64,000 nucleotides of DNA from Lysinibacillus pinottii (GCF_024753545.1 NZ_JANTOO010000004.1:112608-176607), one strand, 5' to 3'; positions 54,410 to 63,666 are shown, counted from the stretch's first letter. Notes: generated by a model not told the origin, from the letters alone. Translations and numbers: made by a program.

Positions 54410-55325
54410 GAACAATCCCTCCATTTATTAGCTTAAGGAAGTAATCCTCTAATGTGCTTGTTTTCTTGCTAATCTCCTCTATCTCAATGTCATGCTCAAT
54501 CAATGTTTTTGTTAGAACTTTTTGGGATACTGTCAAATCATAAATTCGTATAGAATTGTCATCCATCAGCTTGAAATTAGCCATTTTTAATTTACTTTCT
54601 AAAATAAAGGCAGCCTTCTTGCCATCGTTTACAATCACTTCAATATAGTCGGCTTGATTACGATTTATCGTATCCATCGTTACTTCAGTAATGAGTCTAC
54701 CTTCCTTGATGACACCAATTGTATCGGCCAACTGTTCAATTTCCCCTAATATATGACTAGAGATAATAATTGTAATGCCATACTCCATACAGAGCATTTT
54801 GAAAAGCTCTCTCAACTCTTTAATCCCAATAGGGTCTAGTCCATTAATTGGCTCATCTAAAATTAGGAGCTCTGGCTTTGTAATAATAGCACGGGCAATA
54901 CCTAGTCTTTGTTTCATCCCTAGTGAAAAATCTTTTACCCTTTTTTCCTCTGTATTTGTTAATTTTACAAGGTTAAGTACATGAGCTATTTCCTGCTTAT
55001 TGTAATACCCCATATATTCGCAATGCAGTTCTAAAGTTTCTCTAGCCGTTAATTTTTCATAGAAAATAGGATATTCAATAATCGTTCCCATTCTTTTTAA
55101 TATCTCATACGATTGATCGGTCAACCTCTCACCAAATATTTCAACATCTCCGCTTGTTGGCTTCGTCAAATTTGTTAGCATCTTCATCACTGTCGTTTTA
55201 CCCGCTCCATTAGGGCCTAAAAAACCATAAATCTCCCCCTTCTTCACGTTCATATTGACAGCAGAAACCACTTCTTTTCCTTCGTACACTTTCGTAAGCT
55301 GGTTTGTTTTCACAATGTATGTCAT
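54402..55325 (-). CDS. ABC exporter ATPase (YcbN/BcrA-like)
   Basis: This ATPase has 307 residues from ATG 55325, the same as recalled for B. subtilis YcbN. Walker A is GPNGAGKTT near residue 36, the signature FSLGMKQRLGIARA near 133, Walker B LLILDEPINGLDP near 153, and the H-loop SSH near 188. The C-terminal 90 residues resemble those of bacitracin and lantibiotic resistance ATPases. A reading from 55358 is less likely, since GAGGGAGAG lies just before the chosen start. Confidence 0.88.
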   Translation of the reverse strand: MTYIVKTNQLTKVYEGKEVVSAVNMNVKKGEIYGFLGPNGAGKTTVMKMLTNLTKPTSGDVEIFGERLTDQSYEILKRMGTIIEYPIFYEKLTARETLELHCEYMGYYNKQEIAHVLNLVKLTNTEEKRVKDFSLGMKQRLGIARAIITKPELLILDEPINGLDPIGIKELRELFKMLCMEYGITIIISSHILGEIEQLADTIGVIKEGRLITEVTMDTINRNQADYIEVIVNDGKKAAFILESKLKMANFKLMDDNSIRIYDLTVSQKVLTKTLIEHDIEIEEISKKTSTLEDYFLKLINGGIVHA

Positions 55326-55417
55326 GTCAATCTCTCCCTCAAATGTGGCTATTGTCATTATAAAAAATGAAGCTCTCTAATTTATTACTTGATTCTTACA
55401 AATTTCTTAAGCGCATA

Positions 55418-55455
55418 ATAAAAGCCTGTAAAGCACCATAAAAGCTCTACAAGCA
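55418..55455 (-). terminator. Terminator between kinase and exporter genes
   Basis: On the minus strand GCTTGTAGAGC and GCTTTACAGGC pair and are followed by TTTTATT. It separates the two-component system from the exporter, so the exporter probably has its own inducible promoter in 55326-55417. Confidence 0.7.
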
Positions 55456-55462
55456 TGTGATT

Positions 55463-56398
55463 TCAATACGTCATTCGTTTTAAAGCAATGGTAAAAATGG
55501 TCTTTTTATAGGGAATACTTGATAACTGGATGGAACCATCCATCATTTCCACTAATCGCTTTGTAATCGTTAAACCGAGGCCACTCCCCTGAAAGGATTT
55601 ATTGCGAGAGTCCTCTAGCGTGTACATTCTCTCAAATACATTATCAATATGGTATTCATCAATTCCTTTACCACAATCCCATACATCTATATAAATACTC
55701 GTGTCATCATTTCTTATAGTTAAGCCCATTACATTGCCATCCGCTCCATAGGCAAGAGCATTGGATAAAAGATTGTTGAGAACCCTATTTAATGCTTCTT
55801 CATTGCCAAGGGCATACATAGGCGTTTCAGGAATTGTAATATTGATATCTAATCCCATCGACGTCACCATATCGTAAAATGATAATATATTTTTTCGGCT
55901 AATTTCACAAACATTGATTTTAGTGATTGGATAATCTGTATCTCCAGCCTCTAATTTGGCAAGATCAAAAAATGTATGAATGATTTTTAATACTTCTAAT
56001 GTTTTAGCATGCACGCCTGCTAATAGTCTTTGGCGTTCTTCCTCACTAGCTGAGCCTTGGAGCTGAAGCATTTCAATATAGCCTAGCACAACCGTTAAGG
56101 GCGTTTTTAAATCATGTGAAATGTTGGCCAACATTTTTTTCATGGAATCTTCCATTTTCCGATGGGTCGCCTGAACTTTTTGGTGATAATCCAGCCAAGC
56201 ATTTATTGAAATAAGTAGCTGTTGAACTTGTGTATTGCTCGTAGTTACCAAAATTTTTTCGTTACTTTGTTCTTGAACGATGATTTGAAGTTTTTCATAC
56301 ATATATTGGACCGTCTGATTTTGTTCTTTTTTTGTTTTCCATTGAAAAATAACAATTCCTATAAGCACCAAAATGATAATGAATAGAATGATGATCAT
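55463..56398 (-). CDS. Sensor histidine kinase (YcbM-like)
   Basis: This 311-residue kinase has one N-terminal membrane helix (IIILFIIILVLIGIVIFQW) and almost no outer part, then HisKA with MLANISHDLKTPLTVVLGYI and HATPase with NNLLSNALAYGADG, DCGKGI and GSGLGLTITK. The length equals that recalled for B. subtilis YcbM. Without an outer sensor it may detect signals within the membrane or through the exporter, as in BceS-type systems. The regulator gene ends 5 bases before it. Confidence 0.88.
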   Translation of the reverse strand: MIIILFIIILVLIGIVIFQWKTKKEQNQTVQYMYEKLQIIVQEQSNEKILVTTSNTQVQQLLISINAWLDYHQKVQATHRKMEDSMKKMLANISHDLKTPLTVVLGYIEMLQLQGSASEEERQRLLAGVHAKTLEVLKIIHTFFDLAKLEAGDTDYPITKINVCEISRKNILSFYDMVTSMGLDINITIPETPMYALGNEEALNRVLNNLLSNALAYGADGNVMGLTIRNDDTSIYIDVWDCGKGIDEYHIDNVFERMYTLEDSRNKSFQGSGLGLTITKRLVEMMDGSIQLSSIPYKKTIFTIALKRMTY

Positions 56399-56403
56399 AT
56401 CTG

Positions 56404-57096
56404 CTATCCTTCAAATTTGTAGCCAATTCCCCACAGTGTTTTAATGTACTGGGGGTTGGATGGATCATCTTCAATTTTTTCGCGTAGCCTTCGAATATGT
56501 ACATTAATAATATTTTCATCACCATAATATGCATCTTTCCATATTAGCTGATAAATTTGCTCCTTCGTAAAAACTCGGTTTCGGTTTGTTACAAATAGCT
56601 TTAAGATGGCAAATTCCTTTGATGTTAGCTTTACTTCCAGTCCATTTTTATTTATAGAAAAATTAACAATATCTATCTTTAAAGGGCCTATGACTACTAC
56701 ATCTTGTTTGTGATCTGTTTGGCCAGCGTATTTTGTTGCTCGTCTAATAACGGCCTTTACGCGAGCAGAGAATTCCAGCATAGAAAATGGCTTAGCAATA
56801 TAATCATCTGCCCCTAATCCCAACCCAAGCGCTTTATCTACATCACTATCCTTTGCAGACATAATGATGATTGGAAGTGCTGCCTGTTCTCGAATTACTT
56901 TTAAAACCTCTAATCCATTAAGCTTAGGAATCATAATATCTAGTATAACTAAATCAAAAGTTTGATTTAAACAATATTGTAATGCCTCTTCTCCATTATT
57001 TGCAGTGGTGACATCGAAGCCTTCCAATAATAAAAAATTCGCTACCATATCGCGAATAGCCTCATCATCTTCCACTAGTAAAATATGTTTTTGCAT
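56404..57096 (-). CDS. OmpR-family response regulator (YcbL-like)
   Basis: The product is about 230 residues: a receiver domain (EDDEAI near 9-14, Asp in LVILDIMIPKLNG near 52, Lys in IAKPF near 102) and a winged helix (DENIINVHIRRLREKIE). The second ATG, at 57096, has better spacing to GAGAGG than the first. It is first in the four-gene group for a peptide-type ABC exporter and likely activates that exporter. Confidence 0.88.
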   Translation of the reverse strand: MQKHILLVEDDEAIRDMVANFLLLEGFDVTTANNGEEALQYCLNQTFDLVILDIMIPKLNGLEVLKVIREQAALPIIIMSAKDSDVDKALGLGLGADDYIAKPFSMLEFSARVKAVIRRATKYAGQTDHKQDVVVIGPLKIDIVNFSINKNGLEVKLTSKEFAILKLFVTNRNRVFTKEQIYQLIWKDAYYGDENIINVHIRRLREKIEDDPSNPQYIKTLWGIGYKFEG

Positions 57097-57205
57097 TTCC
57101 ATGCACCTCTCCCTACCAGAAAGTCAAAAATCACACTTCCATATCTATAGGTATATTACCATATATATGATATTGGTTTAGTAATAATTTTAAAGGTCTA
57201 TATAT

Positions 57206-57256
57206 AAAAAAGCTGTCCCATCAACCATCATACAACGGTTTATAGAACAGCTTTTC
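57206..57256 (-). terminator. Terminator of the lysine permease gene
   Basis: On the minus strand AAAAGCTGT and ACAGCTTTT flank an imperfect inner stem and are followed by more T. It lies just after the lysP-type stop codon. Confidence 0.82.
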
Positions 57257-57258
57257 GT

Positions 57259-58722
57259 TTAATTTTCTACTTTTAATTCACAATCTTTAAGAGGAAGCAT
57301 TTTTGTTTTATGTTTAATTTTGTACCCCAGCCATAGCAATAGGAACAGGGGAATACCGATATAAGAAACAAGGATACCATACCAATCGATTGTATCACCG
57401 ATAAACGCTGTGTAATTCTGTCCAATTACAACAATCATACAAATCGTAAAGGCGAATAGTGGACCGAATGGGTATAGCTTTGCTTTATACGGTAATAGCT
57501 TTGGATCTAAGCCCTGAGCTTCGAAGGCACGACGGAAACGATAATGACTAAATGCAATACCTAGCCAAGCAATAAAACCTGACATCCCAGAGGCATTTAA
57601 AAGCCAAATATAAACGACCCCATCACCAAAGAATGACGCTAAAAACGCTACACAGCCTACAGCTAATGTTGCGATTAGTGCATAAATTGGAATGCCTCGA
57701 CGACTTAACTTTGCAAAGAATTTAGGAGCATGACCATCCACTGCTAATTGCCATAGCATACGTGAAGATGCATACAATCCAGAATTACCTGCTGATAGCA
57801 TAGCCGTTAAAATAATGGCATTCATTAAGGAAGCAGCAAAAGCAATACCTAAGCGATCAAAAACGAGTGTAAATGGGGATACAGCGATATCTTCCGATAA
57901 TAAGCGCTCATCTGTAAATGGAATCAACATCCCGATAGCAGCAATGGCTAAAATATAAAATAAAATAATTCGCCAAAACACAGATTTTACTGCCTTCGGT
58001 ATATTTTTTCCTGGATCATCTGTTTCACCTGCAGTAATCCCAAGTAGCTCTGTTCCTTGGAATGAAAATCCTGCCGCAAGGAAAATACCAAATGTTGCAA
58101 GGAAGCCTCCATGGAATGGCCCATCACTAATAAAGAAATTTGTAAAACCTACTGGTGCTTGTCCACCCAAAATACCAAAAATCATTAATAAGCTAATAAT
58201 AATAAATACAATGACCGTAGCCACTTTAATCATCGCAAACCAATATTCACTTTCCCCATAGCTCTTTACAGACAATAAATTAAATGTCAGTACAATCACA
58301 ATAAATAATACTGTCCAAAGTGCTGATGAGCTATTTGGGAACCAATATTTCATAATTAATGATACTGCCGCAATCTCTGCCGCAATCGTAATTGCCCAGT
58401 TATACCAGTAGTTCCAGCCCAGTGCAAAACCTAAAGCGGGATCTACAAATTTTGTCGCATACGTACTAAAAGATCCTGAGGACGGCATATAGGCAGCCAT
58501 TTCACCTAAACTTGTCATTAAAAAATATACCATAATACCGATTAAGGCATAGGCAAGCAATGCGCCTCCCGGACCGGCTTGTGCAATAGCACCACCACTG
58601 GCCAAAAATAGCCCCGTACCAATTGTACCGCCTAAAGAAATCATTGTGATATGACGGCTTTTTAATTCTTTTTTCAGCTTCGGTGCTTTATGGCCGAGCT
58701 GATTGATTTTTATTTCACTCAC
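57259..58722 (-). CDS. lysP: Lysine-specific permease (LysP-type, AAT family)
   Basis: The 487-residue APC-superfamily permease has twelve membrane helices. SLGGTIGTGLFLASGGAIAQ near residue 30 is the first unwound helix, and FQGTELLGITAGETDDPGKN near 232 is the family signature. The lysine riboswitch upstream strongly supports lysine as cargo. The start is GTG at 58722 behind AAGGAAG. It is transcribed alone, ended by the hairpin at 57206-57256. Confidence 0.9.
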   Translation of the reverse strand: MSEIKINQLGHKAPKLKKELKSRHITMISLGGTIGTGLFLASGGAIAQAGPGGALLAYALIGIMVYFLMTSLGEMAAYMPSSGSFSTYATKFVDPALGFALGWNYWYNWAITIAAEIAAVSLIMKYWFPNSSSALWTVLFIVIVLTFNLLSVKSYGESEYWFAMIKVATVIVFIIISLLMIFGILGGQAPVGFTNFFISDGPFHGGFLATFGIFLAAGFSFQGTELLGITAGETDDPGKNIPKAVKSVFWRIILFYILAIAAIGMLIPFTDERLLSEDIAVSPFTLVFDRLGIAFAASLMNAIILTAMLSAGNSGLYASSRMLWQLAVDGHAPKFFAKLSRRGIPIYALIATLAVGCVAFLASFFGDGVVYIWLLNASGMSGFIAWLGIAFSHYRFRRAFEAQGLDPKLLPYKAKLYPFGPLFAFTICMIVVIGQNYTAFIGDTIDWYGILVSYIGIPLFLLLWLGYKIKHKTKMLPLKDCELKVEN

Positions 58723-58750
58723 GATATAGCTTCCTTCCTATTTATGAGGC

Positions 58751-58784
58751 AAAAAAATGCCATCACATGAACAATGTGATGGCT
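58751..58784 (-). terminator. Lysine riboswitch terminator
   Basis: On the minus strand GCCATCACAT and ATGTGATGGC pair around TGTTC and are followed by seven T, 28 bases before the permease start. Confidence 0.93.
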
Positions 58785-58807
58785 AAGTTAATCCTCAGTT
58801 TTTCCTA

Positions 58808-58985
58808 AATGATAGCTCAACACGTTGTACAAACGTGACAGTTCTGTTCCTTTCGGAGACAGCCCCAGCATGAGGTTTTCAAGTCCCCTCACACTTCGGC
58901 AATATTTCCTTTCAGCTAATCTCTTCAATGCTTGTCATTTCAATTAGCTTACTTATAAATATCGCGACCTCTACCTCAATACAAA
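58808..58985 (-). promoter_or_regulatory. Lysine riboswitch (L-box) aptamer
   Basis: On the minus strand the L-box consensus is seen in order: GAGGTAGAGGTCGCGA, TATAAGTA, GCTGAAAGGA, GCCGAAGTGTGAGG, CTGGGGCTGTCTCCGAAAGG and AGAACTGTCACG. Bound lysine should favour the terminator and shut off the permease gene. Confidence 0.96.
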
Positions 58986-59156
58986 CATGAGGCATATAAT
59001 TATTAAATTTATGATGTTTACTATATTAACATAAGACCTAAGACATTTCAATATAACTATAAAAGTTCTGTATTTTGTGAATTTTCCACTATTTTTAATA
59101 GTGTGATAAAGTGTTATAGTAGTTCAATTAGAATGGTTATAACAGGGGGAATTATT

Positions 59157-60365
59157 TTGAATTTAAATGATCATTCCTCCAGCTTCCCAAGTAGAAAAAT
59201 TAGCTGGAAGGGAACAACTTTATTATTAGTTTTTGGCGTAATATTTATAGCATCTACATTACGCATGCCACTAACTGTTGTGGGTCCAATTGTATCCTTT
59301 ATACGCGACGACCTTGGTATTTCCAATGTTCTAGCCGGGTTTCTTACAACTATACCATTGCTTGCTTTTGCCATCATATCACCGTTCGCACCAGTTGTAG
59401 CACGAAAACTTGGTCTTGAGCTAACCTTATTTTTATCCACTATTTTATTGGCCTTAGGTATTGTACTACGCTCCCTCGGTACAACAGGGTTACTTGTATT
59501 TGGTACAGTGCTCATTGGCGTAGCAATATCATTTGGAAATGTGTTGATTCCAGGATTATTAAAATTAAAATTTCCTTATCATGTAGGATTATTGATGGCA
59601 TTTTTCACTATGTCGATGAACTTAACAGCGGGGCTTGGAGCTGGTATTAGTTATCCAATAGCTAATTCTTCACTAGGTTGGCAAGGGGCATTGGCTGTGG
59701 CGCTTATATTAGTCGTATTAACCATTTTAATCTGGATACCTCAATTGAAATTAAATAAGCCAAAACCAGCTACTACCTCCAAAAAAACAGGTAAACCTCT
59801 TTGGAAATCACCTGTTACATGGGCAGTAACAGGTGCAATGGGGTTACAATCTTTATTATTTTATACAACAGCAGCTTGGATTCCTGAAATTTATATTGCG
59901 CAGGGATTGGCTCCTGATAAAGCTGGTTGGATGTTTTCTATTATGCAATTTTCACAAGTTCCCATGGCATTGGTTGTCCCTATTATTGCCGGTAAAATGA
60001 CTTCACAGAGACCACTTGTCCTCATGTTTACATCGTTCTATTTAGTAGGATTTGTCGGCGTTGTGATGGAGTGGACAACTATGGGGATATTATGGATGAT
60101 TCTTCTAGGTTTAGCAGGTGGGGCTTCATTCGCATTAGCAATGATGTTCTTCACACTCCGTACGCGTACAGCATTTGAAGCCGCTGATCTATCAGGATTT
60201 GCACAATCATTAGGCTATTTATTCGCTGCCATTGGTCCAATTCTTTTCGGATACCTCCATGATCTGTTTGGTGGTTGGAATATTGCAGGTTGGCTCTTTG
60301 TTGTTGTAGCTATGACACTCTTCTTATGCTCCATGCGAGCATCTAAAGATGAATATGTCCATTAG
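59157..60365 (+). CDS. MFS transporter of the CynX/NimT type
   Basis: The product has 402 residues from a TTG at 59157 behind AGGGGGA; a longer reading from 59103 lacks a ribosome site. It has twelve membrane helices. IFIASTLRMPLTVVGPIV near the N-terminus and APVVARKLGLELTLFLST (motif A region) fit the CynX group, whose founding member is linked to cyanate. No cyanase gene is near, so the substrate is open. It is divergent from the lysine permease. Confidence 0.82.
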   Translation: MNLNDHSSSFPSRKISWKGTTLLLVFGVIFIASTLRMPLTVVGPIVSFIRDDLGISNVLAGFLTTIPLLAFAIISPFAPVVARKLGLELTLFLSTILLALGIVLRSLGTTGLLVFGTVLIGVAISFGNVLIPGLLKLKFPYHVGLLMAFFTMSMNLTAGLGAGISYPIANSSLGWQGALAVALILVVLTILIWIPQLKLNKPKPATTSKKTGKPLWKSPVTWAVTGAMGLQSLLFYTTAAWIPEIYIAQGLAPDKAGWMFSIMQFSQVPMALVVPIIAGKMTSQRPLVLMFTSFYLVGFVGVVMEWTTMGILWMILLGLAGGASFALAMMFFTLRTRTAFEAADLSGFAQSLGYLFAAIGPILFGYLHDLFGGWNIAGWLFVVVAMTLFLCSMRASKDEYVH

Positions 60366-60369
60366 ATTT

Positions 60370-60404
60370 AAGCAGATGGGGAAGCTGAACCATCTGCTTT
60401 TTGT
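60370..60404 (+). terminator. Terminator of the CynX-type gene
   Basis: AGCAGATGG and CCATCTGCT pair around GGAAGCTGAA and are followed by TTTTG. Confidence 0.88.
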
Positions 60405-60423
60405 CTATATCAATTCCTTTTTT

Positions 60424-60945
60424 CTAATGTTTTAGTAAGGCTAGTAGTTCCGAAAGTTCCTCTGTTGCGCTCTTGATATATGCCTTAATAGTAGTAAAAA
60501 CAGGGATCGCCTCTTGAAGGAGTAAAAAACTAAAATAATAATAGCCTAAAAAAGCTTCTGGCTCATAACCTCTAGGCGGATCTCCCTCCCACTCCAGCTC
60601 ATCATCATCTTCATTTTCTATCCATAAATATTTCGTATCCAATAGCTCCTGCATCGTTGAAACGTTATGTGTTGAATCTTGATAATCCTCAGTTATTGCA
60701 TGAGCCACAGCTAAATAAAGCTTTATTTCTGCTAAGGAGACTTCCTCTACATTTTTACTTGAGAGCTTTTTTAAAAGAATAAGTAAAATCCATGGCGTCA
60801 CCTGCCAAAGTGTTCCTTGATGTTCGATTAATTCTGTCAGCTCTTGATATTGTTCTTGTTCAATTAAACGAGGAATGTCTGTTCCTCTGCCATAAGGTGT
60901 CGTCAATTGTTGCCAAGGGATATTCGAAATATTTTGGTTCAACAT
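60424..60945 (-). CDS. Protein of unknown function, 173 residues
   Basis: ATG at 60945 follows GGGGAGGGG. The protein is helical and acidic in its centre (ENEDDDELEWEGDPP near residues 108-122), with Trp-rich VTPWILLILLKKL near 48 and an aromatic GYYYFSFLLLQEA near 130. There is no signal peptide. I recognise no family. It lies just before nos in the gene map but downstream in transcription, with a 65-base gap, so it may share the nos transcript. Confidence 0.6.
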   Translation of the reverse strand: MLNQNISNIPWQQLTTPYGRGTDIPRLIEQEQYQELTELIEHQGTLWQVTPWILLILLKKLSSKNVEEVSLAEIKLYLAVAHAITEDYQDSTHNVSTMQELLDTKYLWIENEDDDELEWEGDPPRGYEPEAFLGYYYFSFLLLQEAIPVFTTIKAYIKSATEELSELLALLKH

Positions 60946-61010
60946 CTTGAATTGCCCCTCCCCCAAAACGGTACTTAGAAGCTGTTGGTTTTAAAACAAC
61001 TCCTTTCAAG

Positions 61011-62057
61011 TTAATAACATGGTTTTTGATAAAAATAATTGGGCGTATGATAAGTATTTATATAAGGTTTATGGAATATATGAGTGGTCGCAGGGGAAAG
61101 TGGTGGGATTAACCATGTCCAGTTACCCGTAATTTCTCGCCCTGCCGATTTCTCAGCTTCCTCAAATAATTTAAACTGCTGAGCAGCAGTATGATGATCT
61201 ACAATGCTCACACCGTCCTCTTTAAAAGAATGAAGAACAGCAATATTGAGCTCCACTAATGCACGATCACGCCATAGAGAGGCTTGTTTAGTAGTATCCA
61301 AATTAAATATGTCCGCAATAGCTGGCAGCATATTATAGCGGTCATGATCGGCTAAATTGCGTGCACCAATTTCAGTTCCCATATACCAGCCATTAAATGG
61401 AGCCGCTTGAAAATCAATGCCAGCCATTTGAAAACGCATACTCGAAATAATAGGAACAGCATACCATTTTAACTCTAATTCCTCCACAGCTTCCGATTCT
61501 GGATGACGTATTGGAACCTCTAAAATATACTCTGTAGGAATTGTAAATAGCTGTGGAGCATGTCCATCTACCTGTATGACTAGTGGTAACACATCAAAGG
61601 GTGTACGCTCGCCTTTCCAGCCCATCGATTCACATACTTTTGTAAAAGTGATAGAATGTGCATCCCCAATGATGCCTTCTTCTGTTTCATAGCCTGCGTA
61701 ACGAATTAGCTGATGATTCCAAATCCGTACTCTATCATTTGCAAACACTGTTATAGTTGGACGGATTTTCCCCTGATTTGTGGCATACTCTATATGCTCT
61801 AGTAACTTTTGAAAAATGCTCTGTTCATCTAAAACTTCTCTTGCATCTACTACATGCAACGATTGCCAAAACAACCGTCCAATACATTTATTGCTATTAC
61901 GCCAGGCAGCCCGTGCACCAAAAACTAGCTCTTCTGTTGTAGGCTTATATTCCCCTGCTCTTTTAATCTGTTGTAATCTATGTTCTAACCAAAGTTCGGA
62001 TTCATTTTGTTCTTGCTGGTATTGATTTAAAAAACATTGTATCTCCTGTATATTCAT
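61011..62057 (-). CDS. nos: Bacterial nitric oxide synthase oxygenase
   Basis: The enzyme makes nitric oxide and citrulline from arginine, using electrons from unrelated cellular reductases. Cys58 in WRNSNKCIGRLFW is the haem ligand, and WYMGTEIGARNLAD near residue 240 has the arginine-binding Glu. No reductase domain is fused, as is usual in Bacillales. ATG at 62057 follows GTGGAGG and gives 348 residues, close to family length; a frame from 62099 has no such site. Bacterial NO helps against oxidative stress and antibiotics. Confidence 0.93.
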   Translation of the reverse strand: MNIQEIQCFLNQYQQEQNESELWLEHRLQQIKRAGEYKPTTEELVFGARAAWRNSNKCIGRLFWQSLHVVDAREVLDEQSIFQKLLEHIEYATNQGKIRPTITVFANDRVRIWNHQLIRYAGYETEEGIIGDAHSITFTKVCESMGWKGERTPFDVLPLVIQVDGHAPQLFTIPTEYILEVPIRHPESEAVEELELKWYAVPIISSMRFQMAGIDFQAAPFNGWYMGTEIGARNLADHDRYNMLPAIADIFNLDTTKQASLWRDRALVELNIAVLHSFKEDGVSIVDHHTAAQQFKLFEEAEKSAGREITGNWTWLIPPLSPATTHIFHKPYINTYHTPNYFYQKPCY

Positions 62058-62320
62058 ATTGATTCCTCCACTTATCCCCATATTAGAGGAACAAGGCAAT
62101 AAGCACCATGAAAATAGCTAGTGAAAAAACATACATATTTCATATATGAAATAGTTTGTTCAAATTTAACATGAAACAATGTTCCCGTAGTGATTGAAAT
62201 GGAATTGTAACGCTTCCTATAGCAAGCCTATAGAAAGAGAGGGATTATTAGAAGGAAAGGATTTAGACCTAACATTAAAAAGCAACTAAACGTAGCTTTG
62301 ATGTCTGTTATGAAGAATAT
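62058..62320. other. Intergenic region between nos and the tRNA array
   Basis: About 260 AT-rich bases hold the nos promoter. A plus-strand stretch at 62194-62292 is free of stops and starts at TTG, but has no Shine-Dalgarno and no family likeness, so it is not called. Nothing else is seen. Confidence 0.45.
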
Positions 62321-62357
62321 AAAAAAAGCATGTAACACACAACTGTGCTACATGCTT
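62321..62357 (-). terminator. Terminator of the rRNA-tRNA operon
   Basis: On the minus strand AAGCATGTAGCACA and the complementary TGTGTTACATGCTT form a strong stem, followed by a T-run, directly after tRNA-Glu. Confidence 0.92.
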
Positions 62358-62359
62358 GA

Positions 62360-62431
62360 TGACCCGTACGGGATTCGAACCCGTGTTACCGCCGTGAAAG
62401 GGCGGTGTCTTAACCACTTGACCAACGGGCC
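62360..62431 (-). tRNA. tRNA-Glu (UUC)
   Basis: The loop CTTTCAC gives anticodon UUC. It is last in the array. The 3' end reads A then TCA, so CCA is not encoded. Confidence 0.96.
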
Positions 62432-62432
62432 G

Positions 62433-62509
62433 TGGCTCCGAAGGCAGGACTCGAACCTGCGACAACCTGATTAACAGTCAGGTGCTACTACCAACTGAGC
62501 TACTTCGGA
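62433..62509 (-). tRNA. tRNA-Asn (GUU)
   Basis: The loop CTGTTAA gives anticodon GUU. The discriminator is G and CCA is encoded. It is a candidate ligand for the T-box at 7442. Confidence 0.97.
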
Positions 62510-62516
62510 ATAATGA

Positions 62517-62590
<74 letters not shown>

Positions 62591-62594
62591 ATTT

Positions 62595-62668
62595 TGGAGC
62601 GGGTGATGAGAATCGAACTCACGACATCAGCTTGGAAGGCTGAGGTTTTACCATTAAACTACACCCGC
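62595..62668 (-). tRNA. tRNA-Gly (UCC)
   Basis: The loop CTTCCAA gives anticodon UCC. The discriminator is U and CCA is encoded. Confidence 0.97.
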
Positions 62669-62674
62669 AAATAA

Positions 62675-62750
62675 TGGTGGGTCAGGACGGAATCGAACCG
62701 CCGACACTTAGAGCTTCAATCTAATGCTCTACCAACTGAGCTACTGACCC
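62675..62750 (-). tRNA. tRNA-Phe (GAA)
   Basis: The loop TTGAAGC gives anticodon GAA. The discriminator is A and CCA is encoded. Confidence 0.96.
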
Positions 62751-62754
62751 GAAA

Positions 62755-62847
62755 TGGAGGAGGTAGAGGGATTCGAACCCCCGCGCGGTGTTACCCGCCT
62801 GTCGGTTTTCAAGACCGATCCCTTCAGCCAGACTTGGGTATACCTCC
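62755..62847 (-). tRNA. tRNA-Ser (UGA)
   Basis: The loop CTTGAAA gives anticodon UGA, with a long variable arm (93 bases in all). The base before CCA is T, whereas a G discriminator is usual for tRNA-Ser. Confidence 0.96.
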
Positions 62848-62860
62848 AAAAATATTAAAA

Positions 62861-62936
62861 TGGTGGAGCCTAGCGGGATCGAACCGCTGACCTCCTGCGT
62901 GCAAGGCAGGCGCTCTCCCAGCTGAGCTAAGGCCCC
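62861..62936 (-). tRNA. tRNA-Ala (UGC)
   Basis: The loop CTTGCAC gives anticodon UGC. CCA is encoded. The acceptor stem holds a G-U type mismatch region (GGGGCCT with AGGCTCC). Confidence 0.97.
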
Positions 62937-62945
62937 ATTTATAAA

Positions 62946-63022
62946 TGGTCGGAATGACAGGATTCGAACCTACGACCCCTTGGTCCCAAACCAAGTGCTC
63001 TACCAAGCTGAGCTACATTCCG
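62946..63022 (-). tRNA. tRNA-Pro (UGG)
   Basis: The loop TTTGGGA gives anticodon UGG. The acceptor begins with C1 paired to G72, discriminator A, CCA encoded. Confidence 0.97.
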
Positions 63023-63037
63023 ATAACATGAATAAAT

Positions 63038-63114
<77 letters not shown>

Positions 63115-63132
63115 AAAAATAATAAATACTGA

Positions 63133-63205
63133 TGAGCCATGAAGGACTCGAACCTTCGACCCTCTGATTAAAAGTCAGATGCTCTACCAACTGAGCTAAT
63201 GGCTC
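63133..63205 (-). tRNA. tRNA-Lys (UUU)
   Basis: The loop CTTTTAA gives anticodon UUU. The sequence after discriminator A is TCA, so CCA is not encoded. Confidence 0.97.
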
Positions 63206-63218
63206 GTAAAAGAAAAAA

Positions 63219-63293
63219 TGGCTGGGGTACTAGGATTCGAACCTAGGCATGACGGAATCAAAATCCGTTGCCTTACCGCTTGGCTATACCCCA
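63219..63293 (-). tRNA. tRNA-Gln (UUG)
   Basis: The loop TTTTGAT gives anticodon UUG. Discriminator G, CCA encoded. It is the second candidate ligand for the T-box at 7442. Confidence 0.97.
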
Positions 63294-63302
63294 ATTTTAA
63301 AA

Positions 63303-63379
63303 TGGGGCGACTGATGGGAATCGAACCCACGAATGTCGGAACCACAATCCGATGCGTTAACCACTTCGCCACAACCGCC
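63303..63379 (-). tRNA. tRNA-His (GUG)
   Basis: The loop TTGTGGT gives anticodon GUG. The extra G at position -1 pairs with C73, the identity mark of tRNA-His. CCA is encoded. Confidence 0.97.
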
Positions 63380-63421
63380 ACTATATAATAACAGCCATAT
63401 ATGAACGAGTACCTCAATACC

Positions 63422-63495
63422 TGGCAGGGGCAGTAGGAATCGAACCCACACCAAAGGTTTTGGAGACCTCTATTCTACCGTTGAACTATGCCCCT
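63422..63495 (-). tRNA. tRNA-Trp (CCA)
   Basis: The loop CTCCAAA gives anticodon CCA. Discriminator G, CCA end encoded. Confidence 0.97.
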
Positions 63496-63499
63496 AAAA

Positions 63500-63583
63500 T
63501 GGTGGAGGGGGACGGATTCGAACCGCCGAACCCTAAGGAGCGGATTTACAGTCCGCCGCGTTTAGCCACTTCGCTACCCCTCC
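63500..63583 (-). tRNA. tRNA-Tyr (GUA)
   Basis: The loop CTGTAAA gives anticodon GUA. A long variable arm makes it 84 bases. CCA is encoded. Confidence 0.97.
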
Positions 63584-63590
63584 AAGGGAA

Positions 63591-63666
<76 letters not shown>

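Noticed and set aside
62194..62292. Stop-free plus-strand stretch of 32 codons starting at TTG
   Set aside because: No Shine-Dalgarno, no recognisable family, and it lies in the nos promoter region.
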